64,000 nucleotides of DNA from Constrictibacter sp. MBR-5 (GCF_040549485.1 NZ_JBEPTK010000007.1:124001-188000), one strand, 5' to 3'; shown: positions 35,803 through 46,084, counted from the first letter of the stretch. Made by a program: numbers and translations. Notes: generated by a model from the sequence alone, not told the origin.

Positions 35803-36261
35803 TTGCGCCTGTTGGTTGCCGCCGTCGGCCGCGCCCGCGGCAGCGCTGCAGGAGCTCTTTACGACGAGTACGCCCGCCGGATGACGTGGCCCCTCGACCT
35901 GCGCGAGGTCGAGGTGAGACAGGCCCTGCCGCCGCCCCGGCTGAAGGCGCGCGAGGGTGAACTGCTCCTGGCGGCGGTGCCCAAGGGATCGCGGGTGGTG
36001 GCGCTCGACGAAACGGGCCGCAGCCTCGACAGCGCGACCTTCGCCGCCCTCCTCGGCGGCTGGCGCGACGAGGGGGTCCCGCAGGCGGCGTTCCTGATCG
36101 GCGGCGCCGACGGCCATGACGCGCCGGTGCGTGCGGCGGCGGACCTGACCCTCTCGTTCGGCGCAATGACCTGGCCCCATCTGCTGGCTCGCGCCATGCT
36201 GGCGGAGCAGCTCTATCGGGCGACGACGATCCTGGCCGGCCACCCCTATCATCGCGCCTAA
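35803..36261 (+). CDS. rlmH: 23S rRNA pseudouridine-1915 N3-methyltransferase RlmH
   Basis: 152 residues from a TTG, matching the family length of ~155. SPOUT-type fold: MRLLVAAVGRARG start, LDETGRSLDSATFA middle (the LDxxGxxxxS motif) and the C-terminal knot FLIGGADGHD and LSFGAMTWPHLLARAMLAEQLYRA. It uses SAM to methylate the pseudouridine at position 1915 of 23S rRNA. Seven bases follow the rsfS stop, with a poor ribosome-binding site. Confidence 0.95.
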   Translation: MRLLVAAVGRARGSAAGALYDEYARRMTWPLDLREVEVRQALPPPRLKAREGELLLAAVPKGSRVVALDETGRSLDSATFAALLGGWRDEGVPQAAFLIGGADGHDAPVRAAADLTLSFGAMTWPHLLARAMLAEQLYRATTILAGHPYHRA

Positions 36262-36388
36262 AGCGGGCGCCGCAAGGCCGCCCGACATTGCCGATTCTAC
36301 ATGATCGCAGGGCCGCAAAGTTGCTGCGGGCAAGCGATCGCATGATAGGTTGAAGGCCGGTCCCGCGGCCCGAAAGCCCGCCACGCGC

Positions 36389-37762
36389 ATGTTGCCAACC
36401 GTTCCGGTCGCCCACCGCTACAGCAGCGCCCGCTCCGCCCGACTGTGCGGGGCGATGGTGGCCGTGGTCGCGGCCACGGTTGCCTTGCCGCTCGCTGACG
36501 CGGACGCGCAGGTCCGCGACGAGGATCGGGCGAAGAGCGAGATACGGTCGATCGACCGCGCCATCGACCTCGCGCGGGAACGCAGGGAACGCCTGGACGC
36601 AGAAGCGGCCAGACACGCTCAGGAGGTGGAGGCGCTGCGCGCGCAGTCGGTCGAAGTCGCCCGGCGCGTGCAGGATCAGGAAGCGGCAGCCTCCGCGACG
36701 GAGCTTCGCCTGCGCGATCTCCGGCGCGAGACCGCAGCGGCGGAACAGAGCCTGAATGACGGACGCGACCGCATGGCGGTGACCTTGGCCGCGCTGCAAC
36801 GCCTCGCGCGCCGGCCGCCCGAGGCGATGATCGCCATGCCGACCAGCCCGGTCGATACCGTGCGGACGGCGATGCTGCTCGGCGCGGTGGTCCCGCCCCT
36901 GGAGCGGCAGGCCGTCGAGCTGCGCGACCGGCTTGCGACGCTCGCCGCCCTCCGCGAAGAGGGCAGGCGCGAGCGCACGGCGCTGGCCAACCAGCTGGCA
37001 GCGCTGCGAAGCGAACGCGCCGAACTGGCCCGACTGGCGGAACGAACCGCCGTCCTCCGCGATCGCGCGGCGGCCGAGCGCCAGGATGTCGTCGCCCGGC
37101 TCGACAGCATGGGCAAGGAAGCCGACGACCTGCGCGACCTGATCAAGCGGCTGGAAGCGGAACGACGCGCGGAGGAGGAGCGCCGCCGGGTCGAAGCGGA
37201 GCGCCAGCGTGCCGAGGCGGCACGACGGCGGGCCGCGGAACAGCGCCGGCTCGCCGAAGAACAGCGGCGCGCGGAGGAAGAGGCGCGCCGGCGGAACGCG
37301 CCGCCACCGGTCGCGATGACGCCGCCACCGCGCCCCGCCGAGTTGCGCGAGTCGCAGCCCCCACCACCGGTGGTACCGCGCGGCTCGTCGCGGACGGCCC
37401 CCCCGGCCCGCGGCAGGATCGTCATGGGCTACGGCGATGCACCGCCGCCGCGGGATCGCGGTGTCGTACTGGAGACACGCGGCGATGCGCAGGTGGTGGC
37501 GCCACGCGAGGGCACCGTAGCCTATGCGGGAGATTTCCGCGGCTATGGCCGACTCTTGATCATCGACCATGGCGACGGGTATCATTCGGTGCTGATGGGC
37601 TTCGCGCGAATCGATGCGCGCCCGGGCCAGCGGGTGATCGCCGGGGAGCCCGTCGGTGTCATGGGTGCATCCGAAAGAGGGAACCCCCACCTCTATGTCG
37701 AGCTGCGCCGCAACGGGCAGCCTACCAATCCGCTGCCCATGCTGGCGGCGCAGAGGGAATAG
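36389..37762 (+). CDS. EnvC-like murein hydrolase activator (degenerate M23 domain)
   Basis: 457 residues. Signal peptide ending near ADADA, then two long coiled-coil blocks (~50-130 and ~185-310, the second rich in Glu/Arg/Ala), a Pro-rich linker, and a LytM/M23 domain from ~350. That domain lacks the zinc ligands: the HxH position reads LMG and the upstream His/Asp positions are replaced, as in EnvC and NlpD, which activate amidases rather than cut peptidoglycan. An in-frame TTG at 36350 lies upstream; ATG 36389 is preferred. ctpA follows after six bases. Confidence 0.88.
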   Translation: MLPTVPVAHRYSSARSARLCGAMVAVVAATVALPLADADAQVRDEDRAKSEIRSIDRAIDLARERRERLDAEAARHAQEVEALRAQSVEVARRVQDQEAAASATELRLRDLRRETAAAEQSLNDGRDRMAVTLAALQRLARRPPEAMIAMPTSPVDTVRTAMLLGAVVPPLERQAVELRDRLATLAALREEGRRERTALANQLAALRSERAELARLAERTAVLRDRAAAERQDVVARLDSMGKEADDLRDLIKRLEAERRAEEERRRVEAERQRAEAARRRAAEQRRLAEEQRRAEEEARRRNAPPPVAMTPPPRPAELRESQPPPPVVPRGSSRTAPPARGRIVMGYGDAPPPRDRGVVLETRGDAQVVAPREGTVAYAGDFRGYGRLLIIDHGDGYHSVLMGFARIDARPGQRVIAGEPVGVMGASERGNPHLYVELRRNGQPTNPLPMLAAQRE

Positions 37763-37768
37763 CAGGGC

Positions 37769-39160
37769 ATGATCGGACGAATGATGCTGGCGGCCACGGT
37801 GGCCGTCACGGTCGGTTGCGCAACCGCGGTCGACGTGAGCGCCCAGAACAAGGGCTCGGAGACCTACCGCCAGCTCAACCTGTTCGGCGACGTGTTCGAG
37901 CGGGTGCGCTCCGACTATGTCGAGCCGGTGACCGACGAACAACTCGTCGAATCCGCGATCAACGGCATGCTGACGGCGCTCGACCCGCATTCCAGCTACC
38001 TGAACGCGAAGAATTTTCGCGACATGCAGGTGCAGACGAAAGGCGAGTTCGGCGGCCTCGGCATCGAGGTCACGATGGAGAACGGCTACGTCAAGGTCGT
38101 CTCCCCCATCGACGATACGCCCGCCTTCCGCGCTGGCCTGCAGCCCGGCGACCTGATCACGCACCTCGACGGCGAGTCCGTCCAGGGCATGACCCTCGCC
38201 GATGCCGTCGAAAAGATGCGCGGCGCGCCGAAGACCACGCTGAAGGTCACGATCCGGCGCGGCGAGGAGGCACCCTTCGACGTGACCCTCACCCGCGACG
38301 TCATCCGCATCCAGTCGGTGCGCTCGCGCGTTGAAAAGGATATCGGCTACATCCGCATCACCTCGTTCAGCGAGCAGACCGACGAAGGCCTGCGCAACGC
38401 CATGAAGCGGCTGAAGGAGGAGATGGGCGACAAGCTGCACGGCGTGCTGCTCGATCTGCGCAACAACCCGGGCGGCCTCCTGGACCAGGCGGTCGCCGTG
38501 TCCGACGACTTCCTGGACAAGGGCGAGATCGTCTCAACGCGCGGCCGGCGGAAAGAGGACGTGCAGCGCTACAACGCGAATTCCGGAGACATCGCCGCAG
38601 ATCTGCCGATCGTCGTGCTGATCAACGGCGGCTCGGCGTCGGCATCCGAAATCGTCGCAGGCGCCCTGCAGGATCATCAGCGCGCGCTGGTCGTCGGCAC
38701 CCAGTCGTTCGGCAAAGGCTCGGTGCAGACCATCGTTCCCATCCCGGGGCACGGTGCGATCCGCTTGACGACGGCGCGCTACTACACCCCGTCGGGACGC
38801 TCGATCCAGGCGAAGGGCATCGAGCCGGACATCATCATCGAGCAGGCGCGCATCGAGCCGTTGACCGTCGAGGGTCGCCGGCGCGAGGCCGACCTGCGGG
38901 GTGCCCTGCGCAACGACGCCGAACGTGCCGAGCCGACGTCCGGCCCGGCGCCGCAAGCACCCGCCGCACCGGCCGTCACGCCCCAGCCCCAGCCTCAGCC
39001 TCAGTCCCAGCCGGGAGGCCAGCCGGGCTCCGAGATGGAAGACGAAGAGGTCGAGGCGATCCCGCCGGTCCTTCAGGGCGGACCGCAGGACTATCAGCTG
39101 GCGCGCGCCTTCGACCTGCTGCGCGGCATCTCGCTGTACCAGAAGCGGATCACGAAGTAG
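37769..39160 (+). CDS. ctpA: Carboxy-terminal processing protease (S41)
   Basis: 463 residues. Signal peptide (~1-26), PDZ domain (~85-165: GGLGIEVTMENGYVKVVSPIDDTPA, split as GGLGIEVTM and VVSPIDDTPA), then the S41 catalytic region with Ser in NGGSASASEI and Lys in GTQSFGKGSVQT. The C-terminus has a Pro/Gln-rich linker (38935-39030) and a conserved end QLARAFDLLRGI. Periplasmic protease that trims proteins involved in cell-envelope upkeep. The pairing with envC is conserved in this class. Confidence 0.95.
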   Translation: MIGRMMLAATVAVTVGCATAVDVSAQNKGSETYRQLNLFGDVFERVRSDYVEPVTDEQLVESAINGMLTALDPHSSYLNAKNFRDMQVQTKGEFGGLGIEVTMENGYVKVVSPIDDTPAFRAGLQPGDLITHLDGESVQGMTLADAVEKMRGAPKTTLKVTIRRGEEAPFDVTLTRDVIRIQSVRSRVEKDIGYIRITSFSEQTDEGLRNAMKRLKEEMGDKLHGVLLDLRNNPGGLLDQAVAVSDDFLDKGEIVSTRGRRKEDVQRYNANSGDIAADLPIVVLINGGSASASEIVAGALQDHQRALVVGTQSFGKGSVQTIVPIPGHGAIRLTTARYYTPSGRSIQAKGIEPDIIIEQARIEPLTVEGRRREADLRGALRNDAERAEPTSGPAPQAPAAPAVTPQPQPQPQSQPGGQPGSEMEDEEVEAIPPVLQGGPQDYQLARAFDLLRGISLYQKRITK

Positions 39161-39238
39161 GGAGCGGATGGTGCCCAGCGGCCGTTCGGAGCCGGCATAT
39201 CCCGGGCAGTCCCGCCGTCGCCCCGCCCGGCCGAAGCG

Positions 39239-40624
39239 ATGAGGCGCGCGCCACTCTTCGCCGCGTGGGCCGCGACCCTCGCCGTCCTGGCCGGTGTCGT
39301 GGCGTGGGTGGAGTTGGGGGAAGAGCCCGATCGAACCGACGCTCCGACGCTGACGCTGGTCATTCCGGACCGCCCGGCTGCCCCTGCGCCAGTACCCGCG
39401 GAGGCACCGCCGGCGGAGGCACCGCCAGTACCGGCAGAAGCGACAGCACCGGCAGCGCCCCCGGCCGCAGCGGCACCGGCCGAGCCGGCGCCTGCCGGAG
39501 AAAAGCCGGTCGTGGCACCCGTGGAGCCTCCGGCGGCACAGGCGCCGCCGACGCCCCCCGAACCGGCGCCCGCACCAGAGCCCGCCCCCGCGCCCGAACC
39601 TGTTGCGGTGCCCGAACCGCCCGCCGAGCCCCCCGGCGCCACCCCCGCGGAGGCCGCGGCTCCGCCGGTGCCCGCGGAACCGCCACCCCAAAAGGAGCCC
39701 AGGCAGGAGCCGCGGGCTGAGCCGGTGTCCCCGGACGCCGCCACAGCGGCGACGACCGGCTTCCAGGGCGTCGATCCGAGGCTCGTGGAGGACGGTCCGA
39801 GCGGTCCGCTCCCCGTGATCGGGCCGCTCGGCCGGAAGCCTTGGCAGGTCTATGCCCGCCCCTTCGCACCGAACGCAGAGAAGGCACGGATCGCCGTAGT
39901 CCTCAGCGACCTTGGCCTCAGCACCGCGGCGACGGGCAAGGCGGTGAATTCGCTGCCGCCGGAAGTGTCGCTGGCGTTCCTGTCCTACGCCGACGCCGCT
40001 GCCGTCTGGCTGCAGCGCGCCAGGGCCGATGGCCATGAGGTCCTGATCGCCGTCCCCATGGAACCCGCCGCGAAGACCGACGATCCCGGCCCGCGCGCGC
40101 TCACCACGGCGGCCGCCCCGGACGCCATGATCGACGCGCTGGAATGGCATCTGTCGCGGGGCTCCGCTTATGTCGGGATCGCGACCTATATGGGCGGCGC
40201 GTTCCTGTCGACGGAGAGCGCCGTGCGCACGATCGTCGCCCCGCTGCGCGACCGCGGCCTGCTTCTGTTCGACGCTTCCGCGACCAATCCCGCCATCGCG
40301 GCGCGCGTCACGGCCGAACTCGGCGTGCCGTTCGCGGCAGTCGACCGGATCATCGACCCTGTACCGTCACGCGCGGCCGTCGACCGGCGGCTGGCCGAGG
40401 TGGAGGAGATCGCGCGCCGTCGCGGCAGCGCCATCGCCCTTGGGCGCCCCTATCCGGTCACGATCGATGCGATCGCCGCCTGGGCGGCCACGCTCGCCGA
40501 CCGCGGCTTCGAACTCGCACCGCTGTCTGCCATGGTCGGCGGGGACAAGCCGAGCCAGCCGGCCCCCAACGCCGCCCCCGACGCCACCCCCGCTCCGGCC
40601 TCTGCCCGGAAGGCACGGCCATGA
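39239..40624 (+). CDS. Divergent polysaccharide deacetylase family protein
   Basis: 461 residues. One N-terminal membrane segment (~5-25), a Pro/Ala/Glu-rich stretch (~45-165) that likely crosses the periplasm, then a catalytic-like domain with the YibQ-type pattern: [44 protein letters not shown] and [13 protein letters not shown]. The family is related to NodB deacetylases but divergent; the role is probably in peptidoglycan or polysaccharide handling. The ORF ends with ATGA overlap to rppH. Confidence 0.85.
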   Translation: MRRAPLFAAWAATLAVLAGVVAWVELGEEPDRTDAPTLTLVIPDRPAAPAPVPAEAPPAEAPPVPAEATAPAAPPAAAAPAEPAPAGEKPVVAPVEPPAAQAPPTPPEPAPAPEPAPAPEPVAVPEPPAEPPGATPAEAAAPPVPAEPPPQKEPRQEPRAEPVSPDAATAATTGFQGVDPRLVEDGPSGPLPVIGPLGRKPWQVYARPFAPNAEKARIAVVLSDLGLSTAATGKAVNSLPPEVSLAFLSYADAAAVWLQRARADGHEVLIAVPMEPAAKTDDPGPRALTTAAAPDAMIDALEWHLSRGSAYVGIATYMGGAFLSTESAVRTIVAPLRDRGLLLFDASATNPAIAARVTAELGVPFAAVDRIIDPVPSRAAVDRRLAEVEEIARRRGSAIALGRPYPVTIDAIAAWAATLADRGFELAPLSAMVGGDKPSQPAPNAAPDATPAPASARKARP

Positions 40625-41118
40625 CCGTCGGACACCCGCACATCCTGCCCGGCTATCGTCCCTGCGTCGGGCTGCTGCTGCTCAATGCGAACGGCGAGGT
40701 TTTCGTCGGGCGGCGCCTGGACACCCAGGACGCATGGCAGATGCCGCAGGGCGGCATCGATCCCGGCGAGGAACCGCGAACCGCGGTCCTCCGCGAAATG
40801 CAGGAGGAGATCGGTACGGGGAAGGCGGAGATCATCGCGGAGAGCGACCTATGGCGGCATTACGAACTGCCGGCCTCGCTCGCGCGCCGCGTATGGGGCG
40901 GCCGCTATCGCGGCCAGGCGCAGAAATGGTTCGCGCTGCGCTTCACCGGCCAGGATGCGGACATCGACCTGACCGCGACGCCCCATGTGGAGTTCGACGC
41001 TTGGCAGTGGGTGGCTCTCGACCGGCTCGTCGACCTGATCGTGCCGTTCAAGCGCGATGTCTATCTGGAGGTGGTCGACGAGTTCGCGCCGCTGATCCGG
41101 GGAGCCGCGCCGCGCTGA
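40621..41118 (+). CDS. rppH: RNA pyrophosphohydrolase
   Basis: 165 residues. Nudix box [22 protein letters not shown] ([12 protein letters not shown] then REMQEEIG) with metal-binding Glu residues, and the RppH-like [14 protein letters not shown] start and WQMPQGG. It removes pyrophosphate from 5'-triphosphate mRNAs to start decay. Four-base overlap with the deacetylase gene. Confidence 0.95.
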   Translation: MTVGHPHILPGYRPCVGLLLLNANGEVFVGRRLDTQDAWQMPQGGIDPGEEPRTAVLREMQEEIGTGKAEIIAESDLWRHYELPASLARRVWGGRYRGQAQKWFALRFTGQDADIDLTATPHVEFDAWQWVALDRLVDLIVPFKRDVYLEVVDEFAPLIRGAAPR

Positions 41119-41213
41119 CCTCGGCGGGGAGGCGACAAAGCCGCCCGAAACCGCTAGGCTGTCCGTACCAATGGATGACAGAACCATTCCCTGACGGATG
41201 GAGGGAGCGAGAC

Positions 41214-42452
<1,239 letters not shown>

Positions 42453-42456
42453 TCGT

Positions 42457-42810
42457 ATGCCCGCCATCGAGCGGGTGCCCGGTTCCGCACGGGGCCGCAG
42501 CCAGGCCAGCGCCTGGGGCGACCTCGTGTGGGCGGTCGCGACTGGGCCGGACAAGTCCGGCTCCGTCTACGACCAGACCCGGGGCGCCCTCGGCGTCATC
42601 GACGAATGCCTTTCCAAGTCCGGCACGGACAAGTCGCGGCTCGTGTCCGCGACGGTCTACGTCACCGATATCGCCACGAAGGGCGAGATGGATCGGGCAT
42701 GGTGCGAATGGCTCGGCAACGATCCCGGCCACTGGCCCCAACGCGCCTGCATCGGCGTCCAACTCGCCCCAGGCGACCTCGTCGAGATCGTGGTGACGGC
42801 GGCCCGATGA
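42457..42810 (+). CDS. RidA/YjgF-like protein
   Basis: 117 residues. The pattern of strands, Q-T-RGALGVIDECLSKSGTDKSRLVSATVYVTDI and CIGVQLAPGDLVEIVVTA fits the RidA (YjgF/YER057c/UK114) trimer fold. The canonical Arg that deaminates enamine/imine intermediates is usually in a RACVxV context; here the equivalent reads QRACIGVQL, so it appears present. Family role: removal of reactive enamines, or chorismate-mutase-like in other branches. Position four bases after an acyl-CoA dehydrogenase suggests an operon. Confidence 0.85.
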   Translation: MPAIERVPGSARGRSQASAWGDLVWAVATGPDKSGSVYDQTRGALGVIDECLSKSGTDKSRLVSATVYVTDIATKGEMDRAWCEWLGNDPGHWPQRACIGVQLAPGDLVEIVVTAAR

Positions 42811-42826
42811 GGCCGACCGGCGACCC

Positions 42827-42849
42827 GGAGCGCGGGCGTCCCGCCCGCC
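42827..42849 (+). repeat. REP element upstream of the RAYT gene
   Basis: GGAG followed by a hairpin: GCGGGCG (42832-42838), loop TCC, CGCCCGC (42842-42848). The inverse copy lies at 43488-43509 after the transposase gene. A GTAG-like head is absent, replaced by GGAGC. Confidence 0.75.
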
Positions 42850-42883
42850 TTCTTCCGTCTTTTCTTGGAGTGAGCCGCGGCTG

Positions 42884-43465
42884 ATGACTGTCGGGTGGCA
42901 CTCTCGCGGGTACCTTCCGCATCTCGATGCCCCCGACATCGTCCAGTCGGTAACCTTTCGGCTCGCTGACAGTCTTCCACAGAATGTCCTGCGGGCGCTC
43001 CGCTCCCGACGCGTCGCATCGCAAGAGCTAAGACGCAACGTCGAGAAGCTGCTCGATTGCGGCTACGGTTCATGTGCACTGCGCATTCCCGAGATCGCGG
43101 GTCTGGTCGAGCATGCATTGCTGCATTTCGATCGGGAACGCTACCGCGTCCTCGCCTGGAGCATCATGCCAAACCATGTCCACGCCGTGCTCCGCGTGAA
43201 CGACGGCCATACGCTCTCATCGATCGTGCACTCCTGGAAATCCTACACGGCCAAACGCGCACGCGAGTTCTCGCCCGGCGAAGGCCGCTTCTGGCAGCCT
43301 GATTACTTCGATCGCTATGTCAGAGACGACGAGCACCTCGCCGCAACGATCTCGTATGTCGAGTACAATCCGGTCAGGGCTGGGCTTTGCGCGGAGCCCG
43401 AGGATTGGCCGTTCAGCAGCGCTCGGTGCAGAGGCGGCCCGCGATCCGAACGTCCGGCGCCATAA
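42884..43465 (+). CDS. REP-associated tyrosine transposase (RAYT)
   Basis: 193 residues. Y1-transposase fold of the IS200/IS605 group: the HUH pair is H98-V-H100 in IMPNHVHAV, and the WQPDYFDRYVRDDEHL and YVEYNPVRAGL blocks that hold the catalytic Tyr region are present. RAYTs move or copy REP hairpins and are usually single-copy, domesticated genes. It is flanked by inverted REP hairpins 34 bases upstream and 22 bases downstream, so it is a complete REP-RAYT unit. No frameshift is seen. Confidence 0.9.
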   Translation: MTVGWHSRGYLPHLDAPDIVQSVTFRLADSLPQNVLRALRSRRVASQELRRNVEKLLDCGYGSCALRIPEIAGLVEHALLHFDRERYRVLAWSIMPNHVHAVLRVNDGHTLSSIVHSWKSYTAKRAREFSPGEGRFWQPDYFDRYVRDDEHLAATISYVEYNPVRAGLCAEPEDWPFSSARCRGGPRSERPAP

Positions 43466-43487
43466 TTGCCGCCGCGAGAACCAAGGT

Positions 43488-43509
43488 GCGGGCGAGACGC
43501 CCGCGCTCC
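43488..43509 (-). repeat. REP element downstream of the RAYT gene, inverted
   Basis: GCGGGCG (43488-43494), loop AGA, CGCCCGC (43498-43504), followed by GCTCC. Read on the minus strand it is GGAGC-GCGGGCG-TCT-CGCCCGC, differing from the upstream copy only in the hairpin loop and its end. The inverted pair frames the transposase gene. Confidence 0.75.
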
Positions 43510-43601
43510 GAGGCGGAGCGCCTCGAGCCTGGACGCTGCCCCCTCACCACGCCTAAATGTCTTCCGCGCCGCTTCGACCCGACGGCGAAAAGGACGTAGC
43601 G

Positions 43602-44684
43602 ATGGCCAGGACCGAACCCGTCCCCGTTTCCGTGATCACCGGCTTCCTCGGAAGCGGCAAGACCACGCTGCTGTCGCATCTGCTAAAGCGGCCGGACATG
43701 GGCCGGACCGCAGTGATCATCAACGAGTTCGGCGAGGTCGGCCTCGACCACGACCTCGTCTCCTCGGCCACGGACGACACGATCCTGATGGAGAGCGGCT
43801 GCATCTGCTGCACCATCAAGGGCGATCTGGTCGACACCATGCGCGACCTGCTGGCCCGGCGCGCCAAGGGCGACCTGCCGCCGTTCGAGCGGCTGCTGAT
43901 CGAGACGACCGGCCTCGCGGATCCGGTCCCGATCCTGCACACGCTGATGGGCGATCCCGTCGTCGGCAGCCACTACCGGCTCGACGGGGTCGTGACCACG
44001 ATCGACGCGATCAACGGCGACAGCACGCTCGACAGCCAGGAAGAATCCGTGCGCCAGGTGGCGATGGCCGACCGGCTGCTGCTGACCAAGACCGACCTCG
44101 TCCGGGACCCGGTGTCGCGGCGCGACCTGGAAAAGCTCCGCGAGCGGCTGAAGGCCCTTAATCCCGGGGCGCCGATCCAGGAAGTGCACGACGGTGAGGC
44201 GGACCCGAAGACCCTCTTCGAGGCGGGCCTCTACAATCCCGAGACCAAGAGCCCCGACGTCGCCCGCTGGCTGCGCGAGGAGGCCTACCACGCGGCCCAG
44301 CACGACCATGACCACCACGGTCACGACCATGGCGACCACGATCACCACCACCATCATCACAAGCACGACGACGCCTTCAAATCCTTCGTGCTGACCTGCG
44401 ACCAGCCCTTGGCATGGAACGTCTGGGTCGGCTGGCTGGAGGCGCTGGTGGCGAGCCGCGGCGGCGACCTGCTGCGGATGAAGGGCATCCTGAACGTCGA
44501 CGGCCTGGACCGTCCGGTCGCCGTGCACGGGGTGCAGCACCTCTTCCACCCGCCCGTCATCCTCGATGGCTGGCCGAGCGACGACCGCCGGTCGCGCATC
44601 ATCTTCATCACCCGCAACGTCGGCGCCGATGCCCTGAAGGCGATGCTGGACGCCTGGGCGCAGCCGGGAGCGAGCGTGCAGTGA
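43602..44684 (+). CDS. COG0523/CobW-type GTP-dependent metal chaperone
   Basis: 360 residues. G1 GFLGSGKTT, the CxCC metal site in ESGCICC, switch motif ETTGLADP and G4 TKTD; a His/Asp-rich stretch near residues 230-255 (HDHDHHGHDHGDHDHHHHHH) is a metal buffer; C-terminal CobW_C domain follows. COG0523 GTPases deliver zinc or cobalt to client enzymes. The ATG 43602 is chosen for GGACG upstream; an upstream ATG at 43557 is unconserved. hisI starts in the same breath (GTGA overlap), and HisI is a zinc enzyme, so HisI could be the client. Confidence 0.92.
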   Translation: MARTEPVPVSVITGFLGSGKTTLLSHLLKRPDMGRTAVIINEFGEVGLDHDLVSSATDDTILMESGCICCTIKGDLVDTMRDLLARRAKGDLPPFERLLIETTGLADPVPILHTLMGDPVVGSHYRLDGVVTTIDAINGDSTLDSQEESVRQVAMADRLLLTKTDLVRDPVSRRDLEKLRERLKALNPGAPIQEVHDGEADPKTLFEAGLYNPETKSPDVARWLREEAYHAAQHDHDHHGHDHGDHDHHHHHHKHDDAFKSFVLTCDQPLAWNVWVGWLEALVASRGGDLLRMKGILNVDGLDRPVAVHGVQHLFHPPVILDGWPSDDRRSRIIFITRNVGADALKAMLDAWAQPGASVQ

Positions 44685-45106
44685 ACGAACAGCAATACCC
44701 CCTGCCCGAGCCCGCCGTCGCGGCGGCGCTCGGCACGATCAGCTTCAATACGGACGGCCTCGTCGCCGCCATCGCGCAGCAGCACGACACGGGCGAGGTG
44801 CTGATGATGGCCTGGATGAACGCCGAGTCCGTCGCGGAGACGCTGCGCACCGGCCGCGTCTGCTACTGGTCGCGGTCGCGCAAGGCGCTCTGGCGCAAGG
44901 GCGAGACGTCGGGGCAGATGCAGGTGCTGAAGCAGATGCTTGTCGACTGCGACGGCGACACCCTGCTGCTGCGTGTCCATCAGGACGGCGTGGCGTGCCA
45001 CACCGGGCGCAGGAACTGCTTCTTCAATGCCGTCACGCCGGACGGGATGGTCGAGAACGCGCCCGTGCTGGTCGACCCGGACGCCCTCTACGGCAGCAAG
45101 CGCTGA
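44681..45106 (+). CDS. hisI: Phosphoribosyl-AMP cyclohydrolase
   Basis: 141 residues from a GTG overlapping the GTPase stop. The active site is intact: D-C-D-G-D carries the Mg-binding Asp residues and the first zinc Cys, and the others are in VACHTG and RRNCFF. Third step of histidine synthesis (cyclohydrolase only, no HisE fusion). It stands apart from other his genes here, coupled instead to a metal-chaperone GTPase. Confidence 0.95.
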   Translation: MNEQQYPLPEPAVAAALGTISFNTDGLVAAIAQQHDTGEVLMMAWMNAESVAETLRTGRVCYWSRSRKALWRKGETSGQMQVLKQMLVDCDGDTLLLRVHQDGVACHTGRRNCFFNAVTPDGMVENAPVLVDPDALYGSKR

Positions 45107-45669
45107 TGGCACCGCAGGAACGCCCCGGCACGGCGAGCGTCGTCGCGGTGAGCCGGAGTGCCACGCACAGTTTCGGCAAGCCGAATCAACTCGAGATTCG
45201 GCTTCTCGCCGGCCTCGGCGTCGCTGGCGACGCCCATCACGGCGAGACGGTGAAGCACCGCTCCCGCGTCGCGCGGGACCCGACGCAGCCGAACCTGCGC
45301 CAGGTGCACCTGATCCACATCGAGCTGCTGGAGGAACTGAAGGCCAAGGGCTTCGACGTCGGTCCCGGCGAGATCGGCGAGAACATCCTGACGCGCGACC
45401 TCGACCTCCTGGGCCTGCCCACGGGCACCCTGCTCGCCATCGGCGAGACGGCGGTGGTCGAGGTTACCGGTCTGCGCAATCCCTGCGTTCAGCTCGACCG
45501 GTTTCAAAAGGGTCTCATGGCCGCATGTCTGGGCCGCGACGCCGATGGCGGCCTGATCCGTAAGGCCGGGGTCATGTCGATCGTCAGGCGAGAGGGCGAC
45601 GTGCGCGCGGGCGATGCGATCCGGGTGACGCTGCCGCCCGAACCCCACCGCCCACTCGCGGCCGTCTAG
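45106..45669 (+). CDS. MOSC domain protein
   Basis: 187 residues. The pattern GVAGDAHHGETVKHRSRV near the start, GEIGENILTRDLDLLGLPTG and the conserved Cys in TGLRNPCVQLDRFQKGL place it among MOSC proteins, which handle sulfur on molybdenum cofactor. The ATG overlaps the hisI stop by one base (TGATG). The substrate is unknown. Confidence 0.9.
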   Translation: MAPQERPGTASVVAVSRSATHSFGKPNQLEIRLLAGLGVAGDAHHGETVKHRSRVARDPTQPNLRQVHLIHIELLEELKAKGFDVGPGEIGENILTRDLDLLGLPTGTLLAIGETAVVEVTGLRNPCVQLDRFQKGLMAACLGRDADGGLIRKAGVMSIVRREGDVRAGDAIRVTLPPEPHRPLAAV

Positions 45670-45794
45670 AACAGCCGAGCGCGTCGAACACCACCGAGCG
45701 GCCGCCTGATCACCCTTGATCCAGCTGCAATTGCTCGCCTCGACGTCGCCGACCATTCGGAGACGACCTTCGAGTCGTAGCGCCGCGCGGCCAG

Positions 45795-45819
45795 GGAACC
45801 GCCCTGCCGTCGCCCTGTT
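45795..45819 (+). promoter_or_regulatory. EcfG-type (general stress) promoter of csbD
   Basis: GGAAC (45795-45799), 16 bases, TGTT (45816-45819), against the alphaproteobacterial EcfG consensus GGAAC-N16/17-CGTT: one mismatch in nine. It ends ~33 bases before the start of the CsbD gene. A 7-bp inverted repeat CTGTTTC / GAAACAG (45815-45821 and 45832-45838) overlaps its -10 end. Confidence 0.65.
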
Positions 45820-45852
45820 TCTCAGACAACGGAAACAGCAACGGAGCCGGCC

Positions 45853-46050
45853 ATGAATTGGGAACAGGTTCGCGGCAACTGGAACCAGATGAAGGGCGAG
45901 GTGAAGCAGCAGTGGGGCAAACTCACCGACGACGATCTCACCTTCGTGGAAGGAAGCCGGGACAAGCTCGTAGGGCGTGTGCAGGAGCGCTACGGCGTCG
46001 AGAAGGACGAGGCGGAACGTCAACTTCAGGACTGGGAGAGCCGTCACTGA
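45853..46050 (+). CDS. CsbD family stress-response protein
   Basis: 65 residues. MNWEQVRGNWNQMKGEVKQQWGKLTDDDL is the CsbD/YjbJ start, followed by the usual VEGSRDKLVGRVQERYG. These small helical proteins are among the most abundant general-stress products; their molecular role is not known. The upstream EcfG-like promoter agrees with stress control. Followed by a long-stem hairpin (46085-46120). Confidence 0.95.
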   Translation: MNWEQVRGNWNQMKGEVKQQWGKLTDDDLTFVEGSRDKLVGRVQERYGVEKDEAERQLQDWESRH

Positions 46051-46084
46051 TGCTCCGCCGCTGAATCACCGCCGGGTACACGGC

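Noticed and set aside
36301-36350. Sigma-70 promoter before the envC-like gene (TTGCTG, 17 bases, GATAGG)
   Set aside because: The -10 box matches only three of six positions, too weak to report as a feature.
39370-39720. Possible tandem repeat DNA
   Set aside because: It is low-complexity Pro/Ala/Glu coding sequence of the deacetylase linker, not a DNA repeat of its own.
42827-43509. Insertion sequence with terminal inverted repeats
   Set aside because: The hairpins are REP elements and the enzyme is a RAYT, which does not move as a classic IS; no target duplication was seen.
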